Shown here: positions 1 to 9,040 of the stretch, piece by piece | Numbering within the stretch: the stretch's first letter is position 1 | Layout: each line of letters starts with the position of its first letter | Translations under genes and position numbers: made by a program | Source of the DNA: Sphingomonas sanxanigenens DSM 19645 = NX02 | Lineage (GTDB): Bacteria > Pseudomonadota > Alphaproteobacteria > Sphingomonadales > Sphingomonadaceae | Length of the DNA: 64,000 nt | Assembly: GCF_000512205.2 (NCBI RefSeq) | Contig: NZ_CP006644.1 | Span: 4,230,501 to 4,294,500 of the forward strand | Direction: 5' to 3' | Notes under the pieces: model-generated | The model's input: the letters and a program-made list of their open reading frames with translations, nothing else | What the model was told of the DNA's origin: nothing | The model's database searches: none

Positions 1-1237
1 CGTAGCCGCCCATCAGGCCGATCTTGAAGCGGTCGCTGAACTCATGGTCGACCGCGCCGGTGACCTGGTAGAATTCGGTCTTGAGGATGTCGTAGCGCGC
101 CTGCGAGCGCAGGTCGACACGGTCGAAGGTGCCCGAGACGATGTTGTTGTTCTCGTCGACCACACCGTCGCGGATGATCGTCTGGGGCTTGCCCGAGCCG
201 GAACGGCTGAAGCTGATCGCCTGAAGCTGCGCTTCCTTGCGGGTGCCGTCGAGCCGCGAATAAAGCGCGTCGATCGACACCAATGTGCGGTCGGTGGGCT
301 TGAACTGGATCGAGCCGGCGCCGCCGAGGCGCTTCTGGGAGATATCGTAGCTCACCAGGCCCGGAATGCGCGGGTGGAAGAGCGCGGTGTCGGGATCGTT
401 GTTGTTGATCTGTCCGATCGTATAGCCTGGCAGGGTCGAGGCAGGATTGAAGCCCCCGTTGAAGCCGCCATAGGTCCAGCGCGTGATGTTCGCGCCTTCC
501 TCGATCAGCTTGCGCTCCTCATAGGCGACCGACAGCAGCACGCCGAACGTGCCGTCCTCGGTCTGTGTGGTGACGAGGCCCGAGAGCCGTGGCGTCACCT
601 TCTGCTTGAGATCGTTGTAGCTGGCCGCGGCGGAGAGCACCGCCGTGGGCTTGCGATAGTCGAGCGGCCGCGAGGTCTGGAGATCGACCGTGCCGCCCAG
701 CGACCCTTCCTCCACGTCGGCCGTGGCCGTCTTGCGGACCGAGAGGTTGTTGAACAGGTCCGACGAGAAGATGTTGAAATCGAAGCCGCGACCGCGGTTG
801 ACGCCGCCCGAATTGTCGGTGCCGCCGGTGGTGCCGATCGCTTCCATGCCGTTGATGCGGACGCGGGTATATTCGGGCCCGAGACCCCTGACCGAGATGT
901 TGCGGCCCTCGCCGTTGACGCGGCTGATCGCCACGCCCGGGATGCGCTGCAGGGATTCGGCGAGGTTGAGATCGGGAAATTCCGCAATGTCCTCCGCCTT
1001 GATCGCGTCGATCGTGGCGGTCTCGTTGCGCTTGAGGTTCAGCGCGCTGTTGAGGCTGGCGCGGAAGCCGGTGACGACGATGTCCTGCGCGGCCTCTTGC
1101 GGCAATGCCGCGTCGGCCGCGGTGTCCGGCGATGCGCCGGTCGCATCGTCCTGTGCCAAGGCCGGTGCCGCGGCAGCTATTGATGCCAGCGCGCCCGAAA
1201 GGCTCAGGATCATCTTCAGTCGACGCGTGCCATTCAT
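1..1237 (-). CDS. TonB-dependent receptor, partial (C-terminus outside window)
   Basis: About 412 N-terminal residues of an outer-membrane TonB-dependent receptor are visible; the gene runs off the left edge. The start at 1237 gives MNGTRRLK, a hydrophobic signal peptide ending near ALAQD, then QDIVVTGFRASL, a TonB-box-like segment. The plug domain follows with AEFPDLNLAESLQRIPGV and NISVRGLGPEYTRVRING. These blocks are typical of the long Xanthomonas/Caulobacter/Sphingomonas receptor class that imports oligosaccharides or other large substrates. It resembles the receptor at 59997-62861. It is divergent from the MFS transporter at 1483, so the two probably share a control region and serve the same substrate by crossing the outer and inner membrane respectively. 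The actual substrate is inferred only from the sugar-acid neighbours. Confidence 0.9.
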   Translation of the reverse strand, partial: MNGTRRLKMILSLSGALASIAAAAPALAQDDATGASPDTAADAALPQEAAQDIVVTGFRASLNSALNLKRNETATIDAIKAEDIAEFPDLNLAESLQRIPGVAISRVNGEGRNISVRGLGPEYTRVRINGMEAIGTTGGTDNSGGVNRGRGFDFNIFSSDLFNNLSVRKTATADVEEGSLGGTVDLQTSRPLDYRKPTAVLSAAASYNDLKQKVTPRLSGLVTTQTEDGTFGVLLSVAYEERKLIEEGANITRWTYGGFNGGFNPASTLPGYTIGQINNNDPDTALFHPRIPGLVSYDISQKRLGGAGSIQFKPTDRTLVSIDALYSRLDGTRKEAQLQAISFSRSGSGKPQTIIRDGVVDENNNIVSGTFDRVDLRSQARYDILKTEFYQVTGAVDHEFSDRFKIGLMGGY

Positions 1238-1482
1238 GGCCTCACTCCCCTATTTGTGCGCGCGCTGCGCTTATGCTGCCCGGCCTTGGCGCCGGATCGG
1301 ACCATGATTCGATAGCGCCGGTCTGCCGCCGAACGCCAACCTCAATGAGGCATGGATCGATGCACGGCTTGCACTGATCGGTGAATGCCGGCCGACGCGG
1401 CTCTCGGATCAAGCCAAGATATGGATTGATCATGTCCGTTTTCGACTTGGACCGTGGTGGATACGACGGCTAGCGTGAGAGG

Positions 1483-2871
1483 ATGGATGGTCCGACCGCC
1501 CCGGCAGATGGGCGGCACGATGAGGAGAGCCCGACCTTGTTCCGAGCTGCAGCCGCCGACGCCGCCGAGAAACCGAGCCACGTCCGCCACCGGATCATTG
1601 CGCTGATCTTCATCATCACGTCGATCAACTATGCCGATCGCGCAACATTCTCGATCGCGGGCAACGCCGCCGCGGGCGAGCTGGGTCTGGGCTCGGTGCA
1701 GATGGGCTTCATCCTCTCCGCCTTCGCCTGGGCCTATGTGCTGGCGCAGATTCCCGGCGGCGCGCTGCTCGACCGGTTCGGCACCAAGCGCATTTATGCG
1801 GGTGCCATCGCGCTCTGGTCCGTCTTCACCGCGCTGCAGGGCACGGTGGGATTCCTCGTCGGGCTGCCGATCGTCACTACCTTGTTCGCATTACGCTTCC
1901 TGGTCGGGCTTGCCGAGGCGCCGTCCTTCCCGGGCAATGCGCGGCTGGTCGCCGCCTGGTTCCCGGGGCCGGAACGCGGCACCGCCTCGGCGATCTTCAA
2001 TTCCTCGCAGTATTTCGCGCTGGTCGCGTTCGCGCCGCTAATGGGCTTGCTGGTGCACAGCTTCGGCTGGCGATCGGTGTTCTGGGTGATGGGCGCGCTC
2101 GGCCTAGTCGCGACCGCGGTGTTCCTGCGCTACATCCACAGCCCGGCGCGGCACCCCGCGATCAACGCCGCCGAACTGGCGCATATCGAGGCGGGGGGTG
2201 GCCTGATCCACATGGAGGATCGGGGATCCGGCCCCGCGAAGGCTTCGACCTTCACCTGGGCCAATATCCGCCAGCTCCTCGCCAACCGGATGATGCTCGG
2301 CATCTATCTCGGCCAATATTGCATCAATGTGCTGACCTATTTCTTCGTCACCTGGTTCCCGATCTACCTGGTCAAGGAACGCGGCCTCAACATATTGGAG
2401 GCCGGCTTCGCCGCCGCCGCGCCGGCGCTGTGCGGCTTCGCGGGCGGGCTCGTGGGCGGCTTCGCGTCGGACTATATCCTCAAGCGCACCGGATCGCTGG
2501 ATATGGCGCGCAAGGGCCCGCTGGTGTTCGGCATGCTGCTCGCGACCATGATCATCGCCTGCGTGTGGGTGGAGCAGGAATGGCTGGTGGTGACGCTGAT
2601 GGCGGTAGCTTTCTTCGGCAAGGGCGTCGCCTCGCTCGGCTGGGCGGTGATGGCGGATGTCGCGCCGAAGCAGCTTGCCGGACTTTCTGGCGGCGTTTTC
2701 AACATGTTCGGCAATATTGCAGGGATCGTCACGCCGATTGTCGTCGGCTACATCGTCGCGATGACCGGATCGTTCGACCTCGCGCTCGTCTTCGTCGGCG
2801 CGCACTGCCTGCTGACCATCTTCGCCTTCCTCGTCATCGTCGGTCCGATCCGCCGGCTGGAACTGAAGTAA
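1483..2871 (+). CDS. MFS transporter, GudP/ACS family (glucarate/galactarate type)
   Basis: A 462-residue inner-membrane major facilitator of the anion:cation symporter branch. SINYADRATFSIAG near residues 46-59, IPGGALLDRFGTKR, FLVGLAEAPSFPGNARLVAAWFP and FNSSQYFALV follow the order known in enterobacterial D-glucarate/D-galactonate carriers (GudP/GarP/DgoT). About twelve hydrophobic segments are visible. The start at 1483 follows a GAGAGG stretch very closely. The stop overlaps the next start (TAATG at 2869-2873), so the downstream exported protein is translationally coupled. The kdgD gene at 7352-8290 supports a hexarate substrate. Other sugar acids remain possible because this subfamily is broad. 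Confidence 0.85.
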   Translation: MDGPTAPADGRHDEESPTLFRAAAADAAEKPSHVRHRIIALIFIITSINYADRATFSIAGNAAAGELGLGSVQMGFILSAFAWAYVLAQIPGGALLDRFGTKRIYAGAIALWSVFTALQGTVGFLVGLPIVTTLFALRFLVGLAEAPSFPGNARLVAAWFPGPERGTASAIFNSSQYFALVAFAPLMGLLVHSFGWRSVFWVMGALGLVATAVFLRYIHSPARHPAINAAELAHIEAGGGLIHMEDRGSGPAKASTFTWANIRQLLANRMMLGIYLGQYCINVLTYFFVTWFPIYLVKERGLNILEAGFAAAAPALCGFAGGLVGGFASDYILKRTGSLDMARKGPLVFGMLLATMIIACVWVEQEWLVVTLMAVAFFGKGVASLGWAVMADVAPKQLAGLSGGVFNMFGNIAGIVTPIVVGYIVAMTGSFDLALVFVGAHCLLTIFAFLVIVGPIRRLELK

Positions 2872-4694
2872 TGCGGGTCGACAGACGCGGCTTCCTTGCC
2901 GGCGCGGTGGCGCTCACCATGCCCGCCCAGGCGCGCGCGGCGACCCAGCGGGTCACCCTCGCGACGAAGATGAAGGCGCCGCGCTGGGCGGTGATGCAGC
3001 GCCAGTTGCTCGATGCCAATGCGGCGGCCTGCAGCGCCTTCTATGCCAAATATGTCGACGGGCGCGATCGGCTGCGCGTGTTCGAGCGCTGGGGCGCCAA
3101 TGACGGGCCGGACGACGCGGCCGAGGCGACCAACGACTGGTTCCTGCTCCACGCGCTGGGCGGCGACGATCGCATCCGCGACCTGGCGAGCCGCTTCTGG
3201 GAAGGCCATCTTCAGCAGTTCGCCGCGGCGAAGACGGTGGATGTGCCGATCGCGCGCGATGGCATGTATCACCGCGAATTCCCGGTGCAGATGGATTGGC
3301 AGCACAATGCCGAGGGGTTGACCAGCTTCAACGTCATGGGCCTGTCGATGCCCGGGAACGCACGGCTACAGGAGCGCAACCGGCGCTTCGCCGATTTCTA
3401 CACCGGCCGCGATCCCACCGTCGCCAATTACGATCCTGTCCGGCGGATGATGCGCAGTCTGCTCAACGGCAGCCGCGGACCGATGCTGCGGGAAGCGACG
3501 CCGCTCGACTGGGCGGGCGATCCCTTCGATCCCGCGCCCTTCCACATGGAGCATGGTGAGACCAGTTATCAGCAGACGCTGGATCATTATGCCGAATATG
3601 GCGACGTGATCGGTGACAATCCGCTGAACCTGCAAGCGACCACGCTGGGCCTCAATGCCTATGCACTGGGTGGCGGCGACCATTATCGCGCCTGGGCGCT
3701 CGACTATCTCGGCGCTTGGGCGGAGCGCGCGGCGAAGAACGACGATATCCTGCCCAGCCATGTGCGGCCCGACGGCAGTGTCGGCAAGGATTGGTGGAAG
3801 GGCGTCTACGGCTGGGGCTTTTCGCCGAAGGTGCCGCAGACCGGCGAGCGCGAGAATCGCAACCGCGTGCCGCGATCGATCACCGCCTTCATGGGCGCGG
3901 TGGTGATGAGCGGCGACATGGGCTTCATCGACCTGTGGCGCCGCCAGACCGCGCGGATCAACGATGCCTCCCGCAGCATCAAGGGCACGCTTTCGGCGCC
4001 GACGATGTATGGTGCCAAGGGCTGGTATGGCTGGAAGCCCGGCGCCTACCGCACCAACGGTTTCGAGATCTGGTATATGTCGCAACGCGCCGAAGACCGC
4101 GCGGCTGCCGGTGACCATCCCTGGCTGGATTTCCTCGAGGGCCGCAATCCCGCTTATCCCGAAACCGCGCTGGCCGCCGACCTCGCACGCATCGATGCGC
4201 GCGTGAAGCTGCGCGAGGAGGACACGACCACGCCCGAGACGCGCCTCGCCGACTGGCCGATCGGAATCAATCCGGCGAGCGTCGCCAGCCTCGTCCAGAC
4301 GATGACCGGCGGCCTCCACATCGCCCGCCCGCCGTGGTCGAAGAGTTCGCCGCCGCAGGGCGGCGTGCCGCTCCACTGCCGGCTGCGCTATTTCGATCCG
4401 GTCTCGCGTCGCGCTGGCGTGCCCGAGGATATTGCGGCGCTGATCCACCGCATCACCGCTGACAGCACCGAGGTGACGTTGGTCAACCTCAACCTCGGCG
4501 CAGCCTATCGCCTGGTGATCCGCGGCGGCGCCTATGGCGAGCACCGCATCGATGCGGTGACGGTCGATGGCCGCACGATTTGCGTCGGCGGGCGGGACGT
4601 CGATGTGGCGCTCGATCCCGGCTGCGGCGCGCGGCTGGTGCTGAAGATGACGCGCTATGCGTTGTCGCCGACCTTGGCTTTTCCCTGGACGTAG
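2871..4694 (+). CDS. Tat-exported protein of unknown function, possible glycan-active enzyme
   Basis: 607 residues. I do not recognise a characterised family. The start MRVDRRGFLAGAVALTMPAQARA carries a twin-arginine signal (DRRGFLAG) and a cleavage region near ARAA, so it is probably exported folded to the periplasm. The body is rich in W, Y, H and R (HREFPVQMDWQHNAEG, FHMEHGETSYQQTLDHY, DGSVGKDWWKGVYGWGF). The helical stretches would suit an (alpha/alpha)n toroid, as seen in many polysaccharide lyases and hydrolases. A beta-rich C-terminal part follows, ending KMTRYALSPTLAFPW. Translational coupling (TAATG) to the hexarate-type transporter suggests it releases or processes that transporter's substrate. 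Function is inference only. A longer upstream reading in the same frame lies inside the transporter gene and was discarded. Confidence 0.75.
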   Translation: MRVDRRGFLAGAVALTMPAQARAATQRVTLATKMKAPRWAVMQRQLLDANAAACSAFYAKYVDGRDRLRVFERWGANDGPDDAAEATNDWFLLHALGGDDRIRDLASRFWEGHLQQFAAAKTVDVPIARDGMYHREFPVQMDWQHNAEGLTSFNVMGLSMPGNARLQERNRRFADFYTGRDPTVANYDPVRRMMRSLLNGSRGPMLREATPLDWAGDPFDPAPFHMEHGETSYQQTLDHYAEYGDVIGDNPLNLQATTLGLNAYALGGGDHYRAWALDYLGAWAERAAKNDDILPSHVRPDGSVGKDWWKGVYGWGFSPKVPQTGERENRNRVPRSITAFMGAVVMSGDMGFIDLWRRQTARINDASRSIKGTLSAPTMYGAKGWYGWKPGAYRTNGFEIWYMSQRAEDRAAAGDHPWLDFLEGRNPAYPETALAADLARIDARVKLREEDTTTPETRLADWPIGINPASVASLVQTMTGGLHIARPPWSKSSPPQGGVPLHCRLRYFDPVSRRAGVPEDIAALIHRITADSTEVTLVNLNLGAAYRLVIRGGAYGEHRIDAVTVDGRTICVGGRDVDVALDPGCGARLVLKMTRYALSPTLAFPWT

Positions 4695-4879
4695 GGGCCG
4701 GTCGTTCCATACAGCTCATGCTGAGTGGCGGCTGAGCGAAGCCGAAGGCGCGTATCGAAGCACGCTGGGTAGGGCGTGCTTCGATAGTCTCGACACCCAA
4801 TCGGCGCCAATCGGAGGAATTGCGCCATTTTCACGGGGATGGCTCAGCGCGGAAGCAACGGGCTGTCGGCTTTTCCCTT
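4695..4879. repeat. Intergenic hairpin repeat between convergent genes
   Basis: This spacer separates two converging genes. It contains an inverted repeat ATCGAAGCACGC (about 4756-4767) / GCGTGCTTCGAT (about 4777-4788) with a short loop. The arms read GTGCTTCGATA-like sequence, the style of short dispersed palindromes in sphingomonad intergenic DNA. It may end transcription from both sides, but there is no clear T-run. No gene is seen here. Confidence 0.5.
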
Positions 4880-6439
4880 TTAACCGCCCGGCTTGATATA
4901 GGGCGCCACCGAGAACAGCAGCCGTTCCTCGCGCCGCGGGTCATTTTGGATCCGCACCTGGCGATCGAAGATCATCGTCGGCCGCTGTGTCAGTTCGAAT
5001 TGCGGCCATGCCGGCAGCGCGCCGCCATTGGGATCGCCGCGCGCCGCCAGCGCAATGAACGCATCGGCCATCTGCCCGGCAAGGCGGCGGGCGTCGGCGC
5101 CGTTCCCCGTGCGCGCACCGGGGGCGTCGACATTGTCGAACACCAGCGGGATATCGAGCGAGTGGAAGGCGCCGAAGATGCCGCCGGCTTCCGGGCAGGG
5201 GAAATCGAGCTGGTACATCCAGGTCGGCGCGCCGAGCTTCGCGCGCTCCTCGGCCTGGATCAGATGGCCCGGCCACGACCGGCCCGCGGTGGTCGCCGCG
5301 AGCAGGATCTGGCCTGGTGTGCGATCGGGGTAGAGCTCGCGATAGCGGCGGATGACATGGTCGGGCGCGAGATCCTTCACCGTCTGGCTGGCGAGGCGCT
5401 GCGGCAGGTTTTCCCATGTGGTGTCGCCCGCGCGCAGCATCTTCTCGATCCACAGCGCAGTCTCGTCATGCGTGTTGCCGACGATCAGCGGGATGTGCGC
5501 GGCCTCGCGCGGCGCATCGGGCACGAACGGATGGCGCGGCAGCACGCCATGATCGAGCGTGGAGACGAAGCTGATCTCGCCCTTGTTCTCCAGCGGGTCG
5601 GTCATCGCCATCGCTTCGACCAGTCGCTCGACCGGCAGCGCCTGCAGCGCCGCGACATCCGCCGCGCCGGCCTTGGCCATCCACGCCCGTGCACGCTCGG
5701 TGGCGTGCATCGGCCCGGCGGCGGTGACGTGCTGGCCGCTCATCGTCGCGGCGCTGTGGAACAGCGGCCGGCCCTCCGGCATCGCCATCAAGGTCACCAC
5801 CTTGGCGCCGCCGCCGGACTGGCCGAAGACCATCACCCGGCCGGGATCGCCACCGAAGCCGGCGATATTGTCGCGCACCCATTGCAGCGCGAGGATGCTG
5901 TCGAGATTGCCGACATTGCCCGATTCCGCCGGCCCGCCGAGCTGCGCGAGATAGGCATAGCCGAGCCCTGCCAGCCGGTGGTTGAGCGTGACCACCACCA
6001 CGTCGCCGCGCCGCACGAGATTGCCGCCATCGTACAGCGGATCGCTGCCCGAGCCGTGCGCGTGGGCGCCGCCGTGCAGGTAGACCATCACCGGCCGCCG
6101 CCCCGCGTCCAGCGCCGGCGCCCAGACGTTGAGGAACAGGCAATCTTCCGAGGTCGGCTCGTCGGCGCGGGTCTGGGGAGCGGCGGCGCCATATCGCGTA
6201 GCGTCGGCGATGCCCGTCCACGCTTCGGGCGGCACCGCACGGCGGAAACGGCGCGGGCCAGTGTCGGCGCCGTAGCGGACGCCGCGGAAGACCAGAACAT
6301 CGCGTTCCAAGCTGCCGCGGACCCGGCCGTGGCGGGTGGTGGCGATCGGACTGGTACCGGACGCGCGCGTGGCCGCGACGATCATCGGTGCTGCCGCCAT
6401 CACCCCCAGCACCGTCCGCCGGTCCACTTTGTCGTTCAT
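4880..6439 (-). CDS. Exported carboxylesterase, type B (alpha/beta hydrolase)
   Basis: 519 residues of a type-B carboxylesterase/para-nitrobenzyl esterase fold enzyme that hydrolyses carboxylic esters. It starts MNDKVDRRTVLGVMAAAP, a twin-arginine-like signal with a hydrophobic stretch ending near RASG. Family landmarks in order: FRGVRYG, SEDCLFLNVWAP, VMVYLHGGAHAHGSG (oxyanion hole), nucleophile elbow FGQSGGG, and GAFHSLDIPLVFDN carrying the likely catalytic His. The elbow is GQSGGG rather than the usual GESAGG, which is tolerated in bacterial members. The start overlaps the LysR stop by 4 nt (ATGA, 6436-6439), so I prefer it to the upstream ATG at 6502. It is probably last in a kdgD-lysR-esterase transcript and may deesterify a sugar-acid substrate. 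Confidence 0.88.
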   Translation of the reverse strand: MNDKVDRRTVLGVMAAAPMIVAATRASGTSPIATTRHGRVRGSLERDVLVFRGVRYGADTGPRRFRRAVPPEAWTGIADATRYGAAAPQTRADEPTSEDCLFLNVWAPALDAGRRPVMVYLHGGAHAHGSGSDPLYDGGNLVRRGDVVVVTLNHRLAGLGYAYLAQLGGPAESGNVGNLDSILALQWVRDNIAGFGGDPGRVMVFGQSGGGAKVVTLMAMPEGRPLFHSAATMSGQHVTAAGPMHATERARAWMAKAGAADVAALQALPVERLVEAMAMTDPLENKGEISFVSTLDHGVLPRHPFVPDAPREAAHIPLIVGNTHDETALWIEKMLRAGDTTWENLPQRLASQTVKDLAPDHVIRRYRELYPDRTPGQILLAATTAGRSWPGHLIQAEERAKLGAPTWMYQLDFPCPEAGGIFGAFHSLDIPLVFDNVDAPGARTGNGADARRLAGQMADAFIALAARGDPNGGALPAWPQFELTQRPTMIFDRQVRIQNDPRREERLLFSVAPYIKPGG

Positions 6440-7323
6440 GCCGTCTCCGCGCAAAGCTGGCGCATCGCGGGAAGCGCCGGATTGGCGTTGTCCCGCCGCC
6501 ACGCCATGTGAAGCTCGACCGGCTTTTCCAGTGGAGTCAGGAGCCGGCGGAACTGGACGTCCATCATGTGCAGCCCGGTCGCGCTTTCGGGCACGATCGC
6601 CGCCGCCAGCCCGGCATGGACGAGGCCGAGCATCGAATGGATCTGGGTGACGTGCTGGACGTAAAGCGGCGCCACCGCCGCCTCATCGAACAATGCCACC
6701 AGCATGTTGTGGAAATAGCTGGCGCCCTGGCGCGAATACATGATCAGCGGCAGCCCATCGAAGTCCGCGGGGTCGAGCGCCGCCTTGGCCTGGCGCGGAT
6801 CGCCGGGCGGCAGCGCCGCGACCAAGGGCTCGTGCAGCACGCAACTCGTCTCGAACTCATGGCGGTCGATCGGCGGGCGGACGAAGCCGATGTCGATCAG
6901 GCCGGTGAGCAGCGCATCGACCTGATCGCCCGAAACCATCTCGCGCAGTTCCAGTTCGATATTGGGGAGCGCCATGCGCGCCTGCGCGACGATGCGCGGC
7001 ACCACATTATAGCCCGAGACCGCGGTGAAGCCGAGCGCGACGCGGCCGGCATCGCCTTTGGCGACGCGGCGGGCGGGCAATGCGGCGCTGTCCGCCAGCC
7101 GCACGATCCGCCGCGCCTCGATCAGGAACACGCCGCCAGCCGGGGTCAGGCTGACCTGCCGGCTGGTGCGTTCGAGCAGTTGCACGTCGAGAATGCGCTC
7201 AAGCAACTGGATCTGCCGGCTGAGCGGCGACTGTGTCATGTTGAGGCGCTGCGCCGCGCGGCCGAAATGCAATTCCTCGGCCGCTGCGACGAAGCAACGG
7301 AGCTGGCTGAGTTCGAACATCAT
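6436..7323 (-). CDS. LysR-family transcriptional regulator
   Basis: 295 residues. An N-terminal winged helix-turn-helix is seen in ELSQLRCFVAAAEELHFGRAAQRLNMTQSPLSRQI, followed by the LysR linker and a periplasmic-binding-like effector domain (DIGFVRPP, PLIMYSRQGASYFHNML). The FGRAAQRL and QSPLSRQI elements resemble the BenM/CatM group, which responds to small organic acids. It lies 28 nt behind kdgD and its TGA overlaps the esterase ATG, so it is probably cotranscribed with both. Ligand and targets are unknown; kdgD and the transporter/receptor pair are natural candidates. No obvious Shine-Dalgarno lies before the first ATG, which fits coupling from kdgD. Confidence 0.92.
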   Translation of the reverse strand: MMFELSQLRCFVAAAEELHFGRAAQRLNMTQSPLSRQIQLLERILDVQLLERTSRQVSLTPAGGVFLIEARRIVRLADSAALPARRVAKGDAGRVALGFTAVSGYNVVPRIVAQARMALPNIELELREMVSGDQVDALLTGLIDIGFVRPPIDRHEFETSCVLHEPLVAALPPGDPRQAKAALDPADFDGLPLIMYSRQGASYFHNMLVALFDEAAVAPLYVQHVTQIHSMLGLVHAGLAAAIVPESATGLHMMDVQFRRLLTPLEKPVELHMAWRRDNANPALPAMRQLCAETA

Positions 7324-7351
7324 CGGAGGGTAAGCCGCCCCGCCCGGCGTG

Positions 7352-8290
7352 TCACGCCGCCGCCGACAGCGCCTGTGGCGAAACGCCCTCGATCAGTGCG
7401 CGCAACTCGGCCTCTTCCGCGGCCGACAGGTCGGTGAGCGGTGAACGCACCGGCCCCGCGTCGCGGCCGACGACGCGCATGCCCGCTTTGACGATCGACA
7501 CCGCATAGCCGCGGCCGCGGTTGCGCAGCGCGATATAGGGCAGCACGAATGCGCGGAGCTGGTCCATCACATAGGTTTGGTCGCCCGCGCGCACCGCCTT
7601 GTAGAAGGCCAACGCCCATTCGGGCATGAAGTTGAAGATCGCCGAGGAGTAAGTGGTCACGCCCATCGTCAGATAGGGGGTGGCGAAGGTCTCGGCGGTG
7701 GGTAGGCCGCCGATATAGGTCAGCCGATCGCCCATGCGGGCATAGACCCGCGTCATCAGCTCGATGTCGCCGACGCCGTCCTTGAATCCGACGAGGTTGG
7801 GGTTGCGCTCGCACAGGCGGGCGAGGGTCTCGTCGTCGATGATGGCGTTGTCGCGATTGTAGACGATCACGCCGAGTCCCGTCGCGCGGCACACCGCCTC
7901 GACGTGCGCGGCGAGCCCTTCCTGCTTGGCGCCGACGAGGTAGGGCGGCAGCAGCAGCAGCCCGTCCGCGCCCGCCTTCTCGGCGTCGCGGGCGATGCCG
8001 GTGGCGATCGCGGTGCCATAGCCGCAGCCCGAGATCACCGGGATGCGCCCGGCCGTCTCGGCGACCGCGGCGGCGACGACAGTGGCCACTTCCTGCGGGG
8101 CCAGCGAGAAGAATTCCCCGGTGCCGCCGGCGGCGAACAGGCCGGTCAGCTCATGTGCGAGCATCCAGCCGCAATGTTCGCGATACGGTGCTTCCAGGAA
8201 GCCGCCGTCCGCGTCGAAGTGGGTGACGGGGAAGGACAGCAGACCCTGCCCCAAAAGTCGTGCCATTTCCGAAGGGCCGAAATGACTCAT
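7352..8290 (-). CDS. kdgD: 5-dehydro-4-deoxyglucarate dehydratase (KdgD-type)
   Basis: 312 residues, the usual length for KdgD in the DapA/NAL aldolase superfamily (TIM barrel). It dehydrates and decarboxylates 5-dehydro-4-deoxy-D-glucarate to 2-oxoglutarate semialdehyde in hexarate catabolism. Visible motifs are [17 protein letters not shown] at the N-terminus, GGTGEFFSL (substrate carboxylate loop), VIVYNRDN with the catalytic Tyr, and GFKDGVGD with the Schiff-base Lys. The start at 8290 is preceded by AGGAG at good spacing; an upstream ATG at 8392 lacks support. No glucarate/galactarate dehydratase or semialdehyde dehydrogenase is in view; they may lie to the left of the window. Other DapA-like aldolases are less likely given these motifs. 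Confidence 0.88.
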   Translation of the reverse strand: MSHFGPSEMARLLGQGLLSFPVTHFDADGGFLEAPYREHCGWMLAHELTGLFAAGGTGEFFSLAPQEVATVVAAAVAETAGRIPVISGCGYGTAIATGIARDAEKAGADGLLLLPPYLVGAKQEGLAAHVEAVCRATGLGVIVYNRDNAIIDDETLARLCERNPNLVGFKDGVGDIELMTRVYARMGDRLTYIGGLPTAETFATPYLTMGVTTYSSAIFNFMPEWALAFYKAVRAGDQTYVMDQLRAFVLPYIALRNRGRGYAVSIVKAGMRVVGRDAGPVRSPLTDLSAAEEAELRALIEGVSPQALSAAA

Positions 8291-9040
8291 GACCGTAATT
8301 CTCCTGTTGGGGATCAGGCGTATGCCCCCTTGCCGCTTACCGAATGACAGATACGGGCCTGGTACCGTGCGGTCCAAACCAAAGGCGCGCACGATCGATG
8401 CAAGCCTTGGCTTGATGCCGCCACTCAGGATCGTGTCTCGCCTATATGACTATCGCGCCAAGCTGCGCTCGACCAATCCCATCGAGCGGCTCAACGGCGA
8501 GATCGAGCGGCGCACTGAAGCGTCCCGGCTATCCCGGACGAATTCGCTTAGGGGGTTGAGTTCCGCGCGGCCTTCCAGGGACCGCAAGAATATGCCAACC
8601 GGACCTACGGTCTTCGACCCGTCGAACCCGTCCACCGCTGCGATCGCGAGACCCGCAACGCGCTTATTCGGCTCATGGAGCAAACCGACGTGGAAGCGCA
8701 CGTAGAGGAAGCTCTCCCACCGGCGTCAGCGGCGGCACCGGCTTTCGCCTTTGGCGCCTTTCCGGCTTGCCCCATCATCGGAGTGAGCATCGGGGTAGGA
8801 TCCGCAGACACCGATCACGGGCAGTAGCTCGGCCAGCCACGCGGGAATGCGGTACCCGCACGTCGCAGTCGATAGTGGCAGGTCGGGCACGCTGCGGTCA
8901 CCGCCAGCCATGACATCGCGGCGACCGCCGCACAGCGGTCGATGCCTGAAATTTTCCTCGGACGGGGATCTGGCGGGGTTCCTTGTTAGCCGATATTCGC
9001 ACACATGTGCGATATGTGAACGAAATCGCAGGGAGGAAAC
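8291..9040. other. Gene-poor spacer with degraded mobile DNA
   Basis: 750 bp between kdgD and the first M24 peptidase. It holds the kdgD upstream region, an IS256-like transposase remnant (listed separately) and about 450 bp where I see no convincing gene. Several frames stay open for 60-90 codons, but their products are low complexity and match no family I know. Just before 9041 there is GGGAGGAAAC, a strong ribosome-binding site for the peptidase. Confidence 0.6.
8448..8565 (+). pseudogene. IS256-family transposase C-terminal remnant, frameshifted
   Basis: In one frame the DNA reads [19 protein letters not shown] and then ERRTE. This is the highly conserved C-terminal block of IS256-type transposases (STNPLERLNGEIKRRTE). 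After ERRTE the homology continues in a different frame as VPAIPDEFA, equivalent to VVGIFPNEAAI, and then hits a stop. The catalytic DDE region is absent. This is a short decayed scar of an insertion, with no function expected. Confidence 0.75.

Noticed and set aside
2319-2870. N-terminal extension of the Tat-exported protein
   Set aside because: This part lies in a different frame inside the MFS gene; the TAATG start at 2871 gives a proper twin-arginine signal.
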